Positions 7,783 to 17,726 of a stretch of DNA of 64,000 nt are shown piece by piece. The translations under genes were made by a program, and so were the position numbers. This DNA comes from Oscillatoria sp. SIO1A7 (lineage in GTDB: Bacteria > Cyanobacteriota > Cyanobacteriia > Cyanobacteriales > Laspinemataceae). The notes under the pieces are model-generated. The model saw only the letters and a list, made by a program, of their open reading frames with translations, was not told the DNA's origin and did not search any database. Location: the NCBI GenBank assembly GCA_010672965.1, contig JAAHFN010000007.1, forward strand, positions 265,145 through 329,144. Reading direction: 5' to 3'. Numbering within the stretch: the first letter of the stretch is position 1; each line of letters starts with the position of its first letter.

Positions 7783-9288
7783 CTATTTTCCATAAGGTTT
7801 AATCTTGAAATTAAACTTATCTGCATAAAAAAGAACTTGCGATCGCGATACAGCATTTTTCTTTAAAGCCTCAAATTTACTCCTGACCGTTTTTAGCCTC
7901 TCTGGTTTAACTCGATCTGGCGACAGGTCGGAAAAAGGAATAAAATCAGCGGGTATTTCTACTTTTTGGTTCAGGCCGATCCAGTTTCCATAATTCGGAT
8001 TCGGCTCGTCAATAGGCAGGCCGGGATAAAGAGTGTCAATGGGCTCCCCAGCCTCGTCAAAGGCAGCCAGTACCCGATGTAAATGCGGTTCCTCTAGCTT
8101 GCCAATAATGTTAGCGAATAGCAAAGGGGCGCTTTTTTTCATCAGCTTGACAAATTCTACGGAACCGTATTGGGGATAAAAGTTATTTTTGCCTTGGTAG
8201 ATATCGAACTGGATAAAGTCAAATTTCTTTTGGTTAGAACTGAGGAAAGCTCCCGCATCTGCTTCTACAATTTCCAGCCTACCCGCATCTATATAATGTT
8301 GCACTAGGGGAAAGAAAGTCAGACAGAGCCGAATAACTACCGGGTCTATCTCAACTACGGTGAGGCGCATCTGAGGGAAACAGGCAAGGTTCATCAATAG
8401 ACCCGCGCCGCACCCGAGCCCGAGTACCAAGCCCGAAGAATCCGGCAGCTTGCAGCCGACAAGAAGAAAGCCAATGGCAAACAAATTCTCAGACAAAAAA
8501 CTCGGCCCAGGTCTGCAAGTAGGTTCGCATTCATTAGCAGGAGGCTTTTTGCAGATATTCCCTTGGGATTGATTGTCAATCCATAGAGTGCGGAATTCGG
8601 GAATGTCGATTACTTTCACCGTGCCGAACATTCCCTCTTCCACGGCCATAATCACTACTTCCTCCGGATTCATGGCGCGCCACTGCTCGTAGGCAGTACC
8701 TGCCTCTTGCAGTCTGGAGAGCCGCATTAGCGTCGCCGCTTTGCTAGCGAGGGATTCGGAATGTTCGGAGTTCCGCTTGAGAGCTTCTTCGTAGGCTTCT
8801 AGGCTTTCGAGATAGCGCTCCTGCCGCCCATAGATAAGTCCTAAATTGTAAAAAGGCAAAAATAATTGGGGGAAGCGGGCGGCAATATTCTTGTTGATTT
8901 CGACAGCAGCTTCCAGCTTTCCTTGGTGAATCGCTACTTTTGAGGCCAGTAATTCTTGTTCTAGAAAAGGATCGGGCAGAATCGCTTGCTCCCGAGCCTG
9001 CGCGATCGCTTCTTCTGCTCTGGGAATATCGGGGTCTAACTGATGCAGCAAGTTATTGAGAGCGAAAAAAATTTCGTTTTTATAACCGCAGTAGCTACAA
9101 GGTTTTGGTAAGGTTTTGAAAACAATACTGCCAAGCTGCAACACTCCCGCCTCCGGCAGGCGATCGCTAGTTTGCTTAGCACCGCAAGCAATGCAAATAT
9201 GGTTGTTGTAGCTGGATAGTGCTTCGCGATCGGAAGAGGGCTGGTAGGCGTACTCAAGAGATAGTCCGAGGCTTTTTTTAGCTAGCAT
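7783..9288 (-). CDS. Zinc-ribbon, TPR and methyltransferase-fold protein
   Basis: This protein has about 501 residues. I prefer ATG 9288 over TTG 9297 because AGGAGA then lies at a workable distance. Residues 31-67 carry C-x2-C ... C-x2-C (C32, C35, C64, C67), a zinc-ribbon pattern. Residues about 75-215 are TPR-like (PFYNLGLIYGRQERYLESLE, then a second AYEEAL repeat). Residues about 280-420 hold a Rossmann SAM-binding motif GLGCGAG and an acidic strand end VVEIDP, arranged like the spermidine-synthase-type methyltransferase fold, with FDFIQFD as motif 4. The substrate is unknown. It faces the reb array convergently, so linkage is only positional. It could be a protein methylase or a non-catalytic fold. 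Confidence 0.7.
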   Translation of the reverse strand: MLAKKSLGLSLEYAYQPSSDREALSSYNNHICIACGAKQTSDRLPEAGVLQLGSIVFKTLPKPCSYCGYKNEIFFALNNLLHQLDPDIPRAEEAIAQAREQAILPDPFLEQELLASKVAIHQGKLEAAVEINKNIAARFPQLFLPFYNLGLIYGRQERYLESLEAYEEALKRNSEHSESLASKAATLMRLSRLQEAGTAYEQWRAMNPEEVVIMAVEEGMFGTVKVIDIPEFRTLWIDNQSQGNICKKPPANECEPTCRPGPSFLSENLFAIGFLLVGCKLPDSSGLVLGLGCGAGLLMNLACFPQMRLTVVEIDPVVIRLCLTFFPLVQHYIDAGRLEIVEADAGAFLSSNQKKFDFIQFDIYQGKNNFYPQYGSVEFVKLMKKSAPLLFANIIGKLEEPHLHRVLAAFDEAGEPIDTLYPGLPIDEPNPNYGNWIGLNQKVEIPADFIPFSDLSPDRVKPERLKTVRSKFEALKKNAVSRSQVLFYADKFNFKIKPYGK

Positions 9289-9442
9289 TAATGTCAAATT
9301 CTCCTCCTGACTAGAGCTGATAATAGATAGAACAAAATTATCCCGCCTCAGTGGTATTGTGCAGGCGAGAGCAAAGTTGAAATGCTGTTTTTGTTTTGCT
9401 GCTTTTTCCTAGAGTCGAATAACCTTCATTTTTTATAATAAT

Positions 9443-10288
9443 TCAAAATTTGATTACGCTAAGTCTTTTCCCTTCTTCCTGAATTAACTTTACTTTTCTG
9501 TCAATGTCAGAGCGTATTTTTTCAATAGATTCATCCATTTCTGTCTGGAATCCATTGACATCGGCTAAGTTCTGTTGGGCAACCTCAGATCTTATCTGTT
9601 GAATGGCTCTATCCATTTCCATCCTGACCTGTTCGACTGCCCGCTCCGCCTCCAATCTGACAGCAGCGATCGCTTCAGTCACTTCTGCGGCATCTTGCGC
9701 CTCATCTGTTGTTACCTCTTCACTTTCTCTATCCTCGTCAGTCTCGACTTCCTCCCCGGCCGACGAGGTATCTTGCGTTGTCTCTTTGGCCTGCCGAACG
9801 ATAGTCTTGGCAGCCTCTTGAGTCGCTCGACTTGCCTTGGTGGCTGCTTTGACGATATCTTCAGAGACTTCTTGGGCATCGCGAACTACTTCTGCCCTAA
9901 CTTCTATAGTTATATCTTCCTCCTCCCCGTCCTCCTGAGTCTCTAAATCTTTAGTAAGTTCGGCAATGTCAGCAGCCATTTTTTCTGAAGCTGCCGCTCT
10001 TGCATCCTCGATAGTTTGTCTGGCTTCTCGCATTTCTTGCAGGAAGGCCGCCTTAGTTGCCTCTCTCGACTGCCTTGCTGTCTCCATTTCTTTTTGGAGT
10101 TCCTTTTTGGCGACGCCGAGAGTTTTGTAAAAAGTTTCTCTTTGTTTGGCTAGAGCTTCTTGGGTAGCTTTCTTGGCTTCTCTAACTGCCTTACGTTGCT
10201 CTTCTATAACGGCCCTAGTCACATCGGCGTGACTATAGGTTCTGCCTTGGTTCTGCCCGGGGTTAGGAATACCCTGATTTTGGCTCAT
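9443..10288 (-). CDS. Highly charged coiled-coil protein, function unknown
   Basis: The 281-aa product has no signal peptide or membrane segment. After a Gln/Asn/Gly-rich start (residues 1-17) it is almost entirely Ala/Glu/Lys/Arg heptads, with long predicted coiled coils at about 25-120 and 205-280. A very acidic central linker (EDGEEEDITIE, EVETDEDRESEEV) separates them. It lies 145 bp upstream of the zinc-ribbon/TPR gene on the same strand and could be co-transcribed. It resembles structural or scaffold proteins, but I recognise no family. Apolipoprotein-like A/E repeats are an alternative reading of the same composition. Confidence 0.7.
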   Translation of the reverse strand: MSQNQGIPNPGQNQGRTYSHADVTRAVIEEQRKAVREAKKATQEALAKQRETFYKTLGVAKKELQKEMETARQSREATKAAFLQEMREARQTIEDARAAASEKMAADIAELTKDLETQEDGEEEDITIEVRAEVVRDAQEVSEDIVKAATKASRATQEAAKTIVRQAKETTQDTSSAGEEVETDEDRESEEVTTDEAQDAAEVTEAIAAVRLEAERAVEQVRMEMDRAIQQIRSEVAQQNLADVNGFQTEMDESIEKIRSDIDRKVKLIQEEGKRLSVIKF

Positions 10289-10432
10289 AGTCTAATTTTC
10301 CTTTGCAAACCCAATTTTAACGCTGACTCGTCCTTCATTATACACAGACGTATTTGACATAGAATTTGTGAATTTTTTGATTTAACAGCCTAAAACAGTA
10401 TTGGGAATTGGGAAGAGCGGAATTGGGCATGG

Positions 10433-10516
10433 GGCATGGGGTGTGGGGTGGGGGGTGTGGGGTGTGGGGTGGGGGGTGTGGGGTGTCGGGTGTGGGGTGT
10501 GGGGTGTGGGGTGTAG
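10433..10516. repeat. GTGTGGGG-type short tandem repeat
   Basis: Tandem units of 7-8 bp (GTGTGGG with G-length variation) fill this stretch. Diverged versions on both strands recur around 46433..46552 and 46591..46622. It is typical short tandem repetitive DNA of filamentous cyanobacteria and non-coding. Confidence 0.8.
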
Positions 10517-10544
10517 GGAAAAGAAATAAATACCTCCTACACCT

Positions 10545-10649
10545 AGTGCAGCGCGGCAGAAATAATCCAGAGCGCCCGATCGGGCGGGGAGCCAGGGTAC
10601 AAAGGCAGACTTATTACCTTGAGACTTTTGACTTTCCGCGCAGCGGCAC
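10545..10649. mobile_element. Small inverted-repeat element with AGTGCAGCGCGG ends (family D)
   Basis: AGTGCAGCGCGG (10545-10556) and CCGCGCAGCGGCAC (10636-10649) bound about 80 bp. A second copy is at 38379..38480. It is non-coding. The 974-bp gap 10289..11262 otherwise holds the tandem repeat before it, a family E fragment near 10718 and a family A element at 10976. Confidence 0.6.
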
Positions 10650-10975
10650 CCCTACACCCTACACCCTACACCCCAAAGATCCTTTAAAAGGGCAGGGGAT
10701 GCCCAATGGCATAAAAAACGGCTCTAAGTCGAAAAATTCCCAAATCGGGGAGGGCGAGCGTCTTAGAAAGAGAGGAGCAAAGTTATTAAATTTATATTAT
10801 ATTTAGACCCTAAGTTCAGCGTCGGATATAGAAATCCTAAATCGGTTAGGTTTTCGCCCAATAAATGGCTAAGTCCTGCGGACATTGGGCGCGATCGCTC
10901 CTGAGCATCTCCGCCTCCATATGAATCGCGAACCGGAGCGAGAAACCGGGTTTCTCCTGTATCGCCAATGATACG

Positions 10976-11078
10976 GGACTTACGCACAATATCAATATCT
11001 AATATCTGTAGGGGCAATCCTCCCCGCGCACCGTCAGGTCAGCGAAGCTATCGCCCCGTAGCGCAGATGCGTAAGTCC
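10976..11078. mobile_element. MITE-like element, family A (GGACTTACGCA ends)
   Basis: The 11-bp ends GGACTTACGCA (10976-10986) and TGCGTAAGTCC (11068-11078) are perfect inverted repeats. The internal sequence differs from the copy at 4251, so only the ends are conserved, as expected if a transposase acts in trans. Confidence 0.65.
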
Positions 11079-11262
11079 TATGATATAGCACTACCGATTA
11101 ATATAAGGTGTTTGACAGTTACAAGATGCGTGCGAGTGCGCTTGTTGGCAGGACTTTAGCTGACTGCTGACTGCTGACAGCTAATCGCTTACTGCTATAA
11201 AGTAATTGCTTTTATCCTGAATTTCGGGACTAACAACAGTCACATATTTATAGGAGCAGGTT

Positions 11263-12525
11263 GTGGCACCCCCTGAAGCAAGCGGTTATTATCAAGTGGT
11301 TTCGTCCTTGGAGGGAAATGATGGGACGAAAAGCAATGTCCCGTACCTGTTGCCCCCTCAGTTTGAATATAGTAAAGCATCGCATTTTTCAGTAAGCTCG
11401 GTAGCTATCAAGCATGGTGTTGGGGGCAATACTTTATGCGACAACGATGATTTCTCAGTGACCTTGAAGCAACAGCAGGATGCAAACAACCTACATCCTG
11501 TTAAGGTTACGCTCAAAAATAATAATATGTGGAAATGTGCTAGTTCGGCACGCTCCACCCTGCGGCAAAACTTTAGTCAGCTCTATCAGACTCTCGACCA
11601 ACATGAATTACAGGGCAAGCTGATACCGGGGAGTGCCTTCTGGATAGTCCGGGCTATTAGTCAGGCTCTACCCGCACCTATCCGAGAGACGCTCTTTTAT
11701 AGATACGGGATGAACTATGGCATAGAGGGGAAGTCCAGTCCCTATATTGATTTGGAGCCGGGAATGCGCTTGCGCGTTGATTTTTCGGCAAATCAATTTG
11801 TCAGTCCGTCTTCGCAATTCAATGGCTTGGTTCCTGCCGGTCAATATACCTATGAAATTAACGGCCATACCGGAGAGGACGGGTTGCATAGGATTGCTTT
11901 TAATAGCTTTCTCGGCTCCATAGCAGCGCCACAGATTGATAATGGTTCGACTCCGCCAACGATCGCCAGCGGTATTATCGACCTCCAAGCCGCCGGAGCC
12001 ACACGCCGCTACTACCGCCTATTTTATCCCGTCGAGATGGCTGCAAGCAATACCCCTGGAGATTCTAATATTGCCAAGAATGTCACTTTAGTGGGAGCCG
12101 ATTCTTTGGCGGATATGCAATTAGCAACGGATGCTTACGGACAAGGGAATTGCGTTACCGGTAATTCCCCAAAACCGATTAAATATTTTATCTTTCGGGG
12201 TCGAGCTGCAGTCGTTCCCGAGATTCAAATCTATCTTGCCAAATGGGTTTGGGAAGGGAATTACGTTTTCTTCGACAATCTCTATGTGCCAGTGGGAACA
12301 ACTGTTCGGAACTTAGGGCAAAGATTGGCAGGAGGTAACCCGCTGCAGTGGGCAAATAAAGTATTTTTTGCAGCTTATCGCCAAATTCTGAATGACGAGA
12401 TATCCGCAGATAAAAGAACCAAGATTAATTTGAATGCCAGCAACAATGGCAGCAACAATAACCCACTCAGCTCCTTAGATTTGCCCGCCGTCGAAGGCGA
12501 TCGCTTTGAAGTTCAAATTTCCTAA
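11263..12525 (+). CDS. Unrecognised 420-aa protein, first gene of the giant-protein operon
   Basis: The start is GTG 11263, supported by TAGGAGCAGG ending directly upstream. The protein is mixed alpha/beta with no signal peptide, no membrane helix and no catalytic motif that I recognise. Visible landmarks are LRQNFSQLYQTLDQHELQGK at about residue 100, a glycine-poor central region, FIFRGRAAVVPEIQIYLAKW near 310, and an Asn-rich patch (NLNASNNGSNNN) just before the C-terminus. The next three genes follow on the same strand with gaps of 182, -1 and 166 bp, so it probably acts with the 1202-aa and 4054-aa proteins. No function is assigned. Confidence 0.8.
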   Translation: MAPPEASGYYQVVSSLEGNDGTKSNVPYLLPPQFEYSKASHFSVSSVAIKHGVGGNTLCDNDDFSVTLKQQQDANNLHPVKVTLKNNNMWKCASSARSTLRQNFSQLYQTLDQHELQGKLIPGSAFWIVRAISQALPAPIRETLFYRYGMNYGIEGKSSPYIDLEPGMRLRVDFSANQFVSPSSQFNGLVPAGQYTYEINGHTGEDGLHRIAFNSFLGSIAAPQIDNGSTPPTIASGIIDLQAAGATRRYYRLFYPVEMAASNTPGDSNIAKNVTLVGADSLADMQLATDAYGQGNCVTGNSPKPIKYFIFRGRAAVVPEIQIYLAKWVWEGNYVFFDNLYVPVGTTVRNLGQRLAGGNPLQWANKVFFAAYRQILNDEISADKRTKINLNASNNGSNNNPLSSLDLPAVEGDRFEVQIS

Positions 12526-12707
12526 GATGACTTCTGGGAAAGAAAGTACCGCTCGTTGTGTATGTCGGAAAGTGACTGGGTTATTCATTTTTACCCTCCC
12601 AAGAGGGGGATCGGAAGTGATATTCGATCGGGTATCTTTACGATCGGGAATCACCTAAGACTAGCGTATCCCCCAAGGCCAGACCCCCCCCAAGGCAGAC
12701 AGATATT

Positions 12708-15700
12708 ATGTCAAACCTAAGATTCAAGCAATCTAATTTCCCGCCACTCTACTGGGCAGAATGCGATGGGAGCGAGCAAAAGACAGGAGAGATAGCTCCT
12801 TTGGTGGGATATCTGCTACCGCAGGAAATCCAAAAACCGCCAGCATCTCTAACCCTTGGCGATTCCTGGAGGAACCAGGCAGGCTGCTACATTTTCCTGG
12901 ATTCTCCCGTGCCGGCAGAGGAAATGCAAGAACGAGCATTCGCTACAGCAGTTTGGAATTACCTCAGCGATGCCAGCCGTAAAGGGGCTCGTTTTGTTTG
13001 GTTTCGCAATCCCAATACCGCAGAATACGGCTTAAGCGGTACATTTATACCCGTTGAAAAATTTGGCGAACAATCCAAAGAAAAATCAAAAAAACAATCC
13101 GGTAAAGAATCTTATTGTACTCGTCGCCTAGCTCTGTTTGATTTTCGGAACCTGACCGTAGCGATCGGTACTGGCTGCCAGGTCAATCTCTCGGAGCAAA
13201 ACGATAGTTTTACAATTGTCCCGCCGCCTGCCCCGCCGCCTGCCTCGCGCCAAAAAAACCGCTCCATTCATCTCATCGCAGGCCGTGGCAGAACTAATCT
13301 ATATGTTGTCCGAGGTGGCGTAACCTTGCCTCTATGCGGCCCGCTTTCCGGCTGCCTTCAATTCCAGATGCTTTTAGAGCGAACTAATGAGATATCCGAC
13401 CTAGAACATCTCGATATTGGATTGCGGTTTTTTTACCGAGATCCATTTTTCGCTACATCGGGAGAAGCTGCATCGGCAGAAGCTGCATCGGCAGAAGCTA
13501 CATGGGGAGAAAGGGCGGAGGATTTCTTTGTTGCCTCGCAACGCTATCCAGTTTTCGGCGAGGAACAAGGAAATTTGTCTTTGTATGCGAATCTAGATCC
13601 GATTTCTCCCTTAGTGGCAGAGCGTAGCTATTTTTCTTTTGCCAACCCCGCTGCTACCACAACGAAAGATATTCAGGCTGTAGAGTCTTATTACGTTACT
13701 AATCTAGGGCATAAGATTAAATTAGCGCCTCAAGCCAATGCCCGTTTGGTCTTTGCTCCCAAACCAACCAGTAAATCCGCAGCGGAACCGCCGTTTTACT
13801 TAGTGCCTCAAGGGGATTTTGCACTCCAAGTAGTTGATGGAGTTAAGACTGCTGGCAAGACAGATAGTCTAATGTGCGGCCTGTCGGGGGTGGAATATGT
13901 AAAACTGAGACAGGGCGTTACTAATATTCTCAGCTTTATACCGGGGTATAGCGCTTTTGCTCCGGGCTTTGTTCCAGATCGGCCGCCACGGCAAGCGGCA
14001 GAGCTGCTCGGCGATTTGGCTACTACTTCATGGGTCTATGTTAAGTATCGAGCTGCTCGGGGAGCGGGAAATGAAGGATTAATCTACTGCGCGCAGCCAG
14101 ATAGCTCCGTACTCTACGGTCTGCCAGCAGGAAATGCCAGTAAGGTAAAAAATAATAAACAATCCTCGTCGCAATTGGATTATTTGGATTATATGGAAGT
14201 GCCTTCGGCGAATCTCCCGGCTGCCGATCGCAACCCTTCTAAGCTGGCTTTTCCCATGCTGCCCTATAGGGGGATAAAAAGCCGCAATCTATTGCCCTAT
14301 AAGGAGTTGGAGCTTCAGGCGATCGGTCCGGCGCGACGCAAGGCAATCTATGGGCTCGACCCCAGTTCGGCCAATATGTCGGCTTTAGGGGCGGCTCCAG
14401 CGGCGGCTCCAGCGGCGGCTCCAGATAAGACGGAAAAAAGGACGGAAGAAAGGACGGGAGCGACGCCCCAAGGTTTGCTCGCTAGCTATTCTAGCAATTA
14501 CCAAATTCTAAACCAGCTTGTTTTGGCTAAAAATGCCGACGGTACTGAGTTTTTGTTTGAGGGCATCCAGCGGGGCTCGCCTTTGTGGACTGCGCTGCAA
14601 ACCAATCAGCTCTTTCTGGTTGTCTCCGACCCGCAGGCGATCGCTAGTTATATGAAGGCACAAAATAGCGCTATCGTAATTCAGAAATGGCGCTTCGATC
14701 TGGAACCGGACAAATGGCGAGAGTCGGCTAGCGAAAATCCCACTTTGCTGATTTTTAAGTTTTATAACAAGACTCTTGAAGAGCTGGCAGGGCAGGTGAA
14801 TATGTGGTCTTTGCCAGAAGTCTTTAACAAAGCTCCGCAAAAAGCCAGCGCCAAGTTGCAAAAGACAATCCAAGATGCAATTGAGGATGCGAAAAAGTCT
14901 GATTCCGGGCTGAAGGATTTTGCCGAGCTAGCGCGCAATAAAAACTGGAATGGCATCTTGGCGCTCAATTGTAATGTGCCCCTGGACGCGCTGCCCCCGC
15001 AATTGGAAGGTCTGGCGGCAGGCATTAAGCCAAATAAATTTTACGCCCACCATGTTGGTATTAATGTCAGTCCCATTAAAAAGATGGGGACGAATTTGTC
15101 CATGCGTCCCAGCTCCCTATTCGGACTGATTGTTTACCGCGACCCCGACCCGCTAGCCAACAGCGGTGTAGCTTACGACTTTAAGGTATTGCTGCTGGAG
15201 ATGCGATTCCAGAATTCCCAAATTGTCAAGTTTGCCAGCAAAATCAACTTGCAGGTGAATTCCTTATATGAAGAACGGGCAACTCTCAGAGGGGTCGAGA
15301 ATAATAATCTGTTCTTTAATGGATTCTACCAAAACCACAATGGCAAACCGTCCTATGTCTTTACGAGCGAGGACGATAATATTTTTGACATGACTAGCTC
15401 GGTGCTGAATAAGGTCGAGTTTGTTAAAGCTCAGTTCGTTACCGACAGTAGCACTAGCAGAAGCAAAACGGTTAAAACCCAATTCCAGTTTTGGGGCAAT
15501 ATCGATTTTAAGGCGCTGGAGGGCTTTGATATTTTTTCCTTTGGTTCGGCGAAGGGAGAGCCCGGTCAGTTGAGTATTGCTAATTTGGCGATCGCTATGA
15601 GTTTCGAGCCTAGCGACGATGGCGATCGCGAACCGATTAAGACTTTCAGCTTTAATGCGGGCAATCTCTCCTTTGATATGTCCCAAAGCAAAGCTCGCCC

Positions 15701-16316
15701 TAGCAGCTTATTCAGTCATTTTCCTCTGAAATTAAAAGCGATCGTCCAGGGCAAAGATGGTACGGTGCCCAAGGACTCCGGCTATATGTCCGCGACCAGT
15801 CCTCTCAACCAGGGCAAGCCAACCTACCCCTGGTACGCTCTGGTATTCGACCTGGGCTTGGGGAGTTTGGGAGCCCTGGCAGAAAAAGCCAATTTTGTGG
15901 CCAGCTTGATAGTTGCTTGGAGTCCCAGCAGCGATCGGGATTATAACGTTTTTACCGGACTGAAGTTGCCCGGGTCTAGCGGCGGCAAGCGGGAAATAGA
16001 CGTAGAGGGCTTGTTCAAGATAAAGATGAAAAATATCGAATTTTATGCCGTTAAGATTGATGGAGAATCCTACGATCGGATAAATTATATGCTGCGCCTC
16101 CAGTCTATTAGCTTTGGTTTTATGGGATTGTCGCTGCCTCCTAGCGGTCGAACTGATTTTCTGCTCTTTGGCGATCCGAAGACTGATAAGAACGATACCC
16201 TCGGCTGGTATGCGGTTTACGATAAGGGAGTCAAGCCCAAGGCTCCTGCCCGATTGCCTTTCCCCTCTGCAGGGGAGCAGGCCGAAACCCCATTACTTCC
16301 AGGAGGTGGGAAATAA
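12708..16316 (+). CDS. Large unrecognised 1202-aa protein
   Basis: There is no signal peptide or obvious membrane segment. The sequence is beta-rich with many aromatic/glycine strands (for example FPLKLKAIVQGKDG, YPWYALVFDLGLGSLG) in the last third. Two low-complexity inserts stand out: a threefold EAASA repeat at about residues 248-264, and an alanine/proline triple repeat (APAAAPAAAP) at about 562-572. The second precedes a charged KTEKRTEERTG linker, suggesting two modules. It ends TAATG with the next gene, so translation of the nuclease-like gene is coupled. The last third (FSFNAGNLSFDMSQ, SISFGFMGLSLP) is similar in style to the N-terminal third of the 4054-aa protein, so the two may share a fold. 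This is a weak visual resemblance only. Confidence 0.8.
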   Translation: MSNLRFKQSNFPPLYWAECDGSEQKTGEIAPLVGYLLPQEIQKPPASLTLGDSWRNQAGCYIFLDSPVPAEEMQERAFATAVWNYLSDASRKGARFVWFRNPNTAEYGLSGTFIPVEKFGEQSKEKSKKQSGKESYCTRRLALFDFRNLTVAIGTGCQVNLSEQNDSFTIVPPPAPPPASRQKNRSIHLIAGRGRTNLYVVRGGVTLPLCGPLSGCLQFQMLLERTNEISDLEHLDIGLRFFYRDPFFATSGEAASAEAASAEATWGERAEDFFVASQRYPVFGEEQGNLSLYANLDPISPLVAERSYFSFANPAATTTKDIQAVESYYVTNLGHKIKLAPQANARLVFAPKPTSKSAAEPPFYLVPQGDFALQVVDGVKTAGKTDSLMCGLSGVEYVKLRQGVTNILSFIPGYSAFAPGFVPDRPPRQAAELLGDLATTSWVYVKYRAARGAGNEGLIYCAQPDSSVLYGLPAGNASKVKNNKQSSSQLDYLDYMEVPSANLPAADRNPSKLAFPMLPYRGIKSRNLLPYKELELQAIGPARRKAIYGLDPSSANMSALGAAPAAAPAAAPDKTEKRTEERTGATPQGLLASYSSNYQILNQLVLAKNADGTEFLFEGIQRGSPLWTALQTNQLFLVVSDPQAIASYMKAQNSAIVIQKWRFDLEPDKWRESASENPTLLIFKFYNKTLEELAGQVNMWSLPEVFNKAPQKASAKLQKTIQDAIEDAKKSDSGLKDFAELARNKNWNGILALNCNVPLDALPPQLEGLAAGIKPNKFYAHHVGINVSPIKKMGTNLSMRPSSLFGLIVYRDPDPLANSGVAYDFKVLLLEMRFQNSQIVKFASKINLQVNSLYEERATLRGVENNNLFFNGFYQNHNGKPSYVFTSEDDNIFDMTSSVLNKVEFVKAQFVTDSSTSRSKTVKTQFQFWGNIDFKALEGFDIFSFGSAKGEPGQLSIANLAIAMSFEPSDDGDREPIKTFSFNAGNLSFDMSQSKARPSSLFSHFPLKLKAIVQGKDGTVPKDSGYMSATSPLNQGKPTYPWYALVFDLGLGSLGALAEKANFVASLIVAWSPSSDRDYNVFTGLKLPGSSGGKREIDVEGLFKIKMKNIEFYAVKIDGESYDRINYMLRLQSISFGFMGLSLPPSGRTDFLLFGDPKTDKNDTLGWYAVYDKGVKPKAPARLPFPSAGEQAETPLLPGGGK
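16301..16308 (+). promoter_or_regulatory. Strong ribosome binding site inside the end of the 1202-aa gene
   Basis: AGGAGGTG lies 7 nt before ATG 16316, inside the upstream coding region. With the TAATG stop/start overlap it indicates translational coupling. Confidence 0.7.
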
Positions 16317-17560
16317 TGACTCGTATTATGATGTGGAATATCGAAAATTTTTCGATTAATAAGCTTCAGCCTAGTAATGGCGATCGCTCTCAAATGAGAG
16401 AATCCTATATTACAGGTACAATAAAACAAGTCGATCCCGATATTTTGGTTGTTCTGGAAGTATCGACGGGTGGCGGCAGGCAGCGAGGAATCGTTATTAA
16501 CGATAAAGGGGTAGGCGCGGATGGCATATTGTACTTGCTGGAATATCTTCAGAGAGAAGACCCAGCAGGTAAATGGTGCGTAGTTCCACCTTTAATATTG
16601 GGAGATGCTTCAAGTGGTTTGAAAGAAGGAGTAGCAGTATTCTTTAAAAACCAAAATTTGGACTTCCGAGGACCGTGGCAATTAGAAGAGATTCCAGAGG
16701 GAGGTAGGCCGGGTCAGAAGAGGAAAAAGGTGAAAGCCGGTCAGTCAGTAAGCGGTATCCAACCAACAACCTATGATGGCCAATGGCAAAATGCTTTACC
16801 CAAAACGGCACCGGCTGGAGGACTCATTCCCAGCGACGACGGGTCAAACCAATATGCACGCAACCAAAATCAACTTGCTGGCCGATGGGGATATAGCGAT
16901 CGCGGTCAATTTATCGGTTTCCCGAAGCAGAGCAACCGGCCGCCTTTTCAAACTACTTTTATAGAGACTAGCGGTGCTAAACGGATTATAAATTTGTACT
17001 CGGTACATACATCTCCAGCTACTGCAGCGCAAGCCCTAGAAAAAATTGCTCAAATACCAGATATCAAGGCAGCAGCTAAAGCTAATGAAATCAAAATTAT
17101 CGCCGGAGACTTCAACGTCAATGCCCTCGACCCAAACAAACTAGCAGATTATAACGATCTAACTGCAATCGGCTACAACTTGCTTTTCCAAGAGCCCACG
17201 CATCTAGCCACAGTTGCCCATGCTACTACCGCAGGAAACAACCCATTCTATGGCTATATGTCCCAAGGGGATTGGAGAAATCCTCCCACATTGCCGGCAG
17301 CAGGGGTACTTAGGCATTGCTATGATAACTTTCTGATTAAGGGGGCTGCGGTTAAAGCGCAGTATGTTGTCAATCGCGTCGTCGGTACGGCAGCTCGGCC
17401 GCCTCTGCCAAAAATTACTTCGGAACTTATAAATAAGATAGAGCAAATTAACAAGATAAATCGAAGTCAAGATTATAAGAACGGAATATTTAGGAGAATG
17501 GAGAACTTTGGCCGGGTTCGTGGCGGTAGCGACCATCTACCACTTTGCATCGAAATTTAA
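16316..17560 (+). CDS. Endonuclease/exonuclease/phosphatase (EEP) family enzyme
   Basis: This 414-aa protein carries the full DNase I/EEP catalytic set: the N-terminal WNIENF motif, the metal-binding Glu in ILVVLEVS, VHTSPAT (His), GDFNVN (Asp and Asn), a YDNF motif, and the C-terminal GGSDHLPL (Asp-His). EEP enzymes hydrolyse phosphodiester bonds in nucleic acids, phospholipids or phosphoinositides; the motifs do not say which. A Gly/Lys-rich insertion lies at about residues 125-190. No signal peptide is visible. It is translationally coupled to the 1202-aa gene and lies 166 bp before the giant LysM gene. A nuclease or phosphodiesterase in such a cluster could be a toxic effector, which is inference. 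Confidence 0.85.
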   Translation: MTRIMMWNIENFSINKLQPSNGDRSQMRESYITGTIKQVDPDILVVLEVSTGGGRQRGIVINDKGVGADGILYLLEYLQREDPAGKWCVVPPLILGDASSGLKEGVAVFFKNQNLDFRGPWQLEEIPEGGRPGQKRKKVKAGQSVSGIQPTTYDGQWQNALPKTAPAGGLIPSDDGSNQYARNQNQLAGRWGYSDRGQFIGFPKQSNRPPFQTTFIETSGAKRIINLYSVHTSPATAAQALEKIAQIPDIKAAAKANEIKIIAGDFNVNALDPNKLADYNDLTAIGYNLLFQEPTHLATVAHATTAGNNPFYGYMSQGDWRNPPTLPAAGVLRHCYDNFLIKGAAVKAQYVVNRVVGTAARPPLPKITSELINKIEQINKINRSQDYKNGIFRRMENFGRVRGGSDHLPLCIEI

Positions 17561-17575
17561 GGACAAAGAAGCTCT

Positions 17576-17695
17576 CAGCTCTCAGCTCTCAGCTAAAGGC
17601 TCTGACTGCTGACCGCTTCTCAACTCTCAGCTAAAGGCTCTGACTGCTGACCGCTGACTGCTGACCGCTGACTGCTGACCGCTGACTTTACTAAA
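17576..17695. repeat. CAGCTCTCAGCT / GACTGCTGACC short tandem repeats
   Basis: Short units (AGCTCTC, then CTGACTGCTGACCG) are repeated through the gap before the giant gene. The same motif family reappears at 47640..48050 and 53475..53525. It is non-coding. Confidence 0.75.
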
Positions 17696-17726
17696 TTTTC
17701 TATGATTAACTGCAGGGTATTTAACT

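Noticed and set aside
10408..10806. 132-aa plus-strand frame starting in GTGTGGGG repeats
   Set aside because: Its N-terminal half is translated tandem repeat (GVWGGG units) and the rest crosses two dispersed inverted-repeat elements; no ribosome binding site or protein-like composition.
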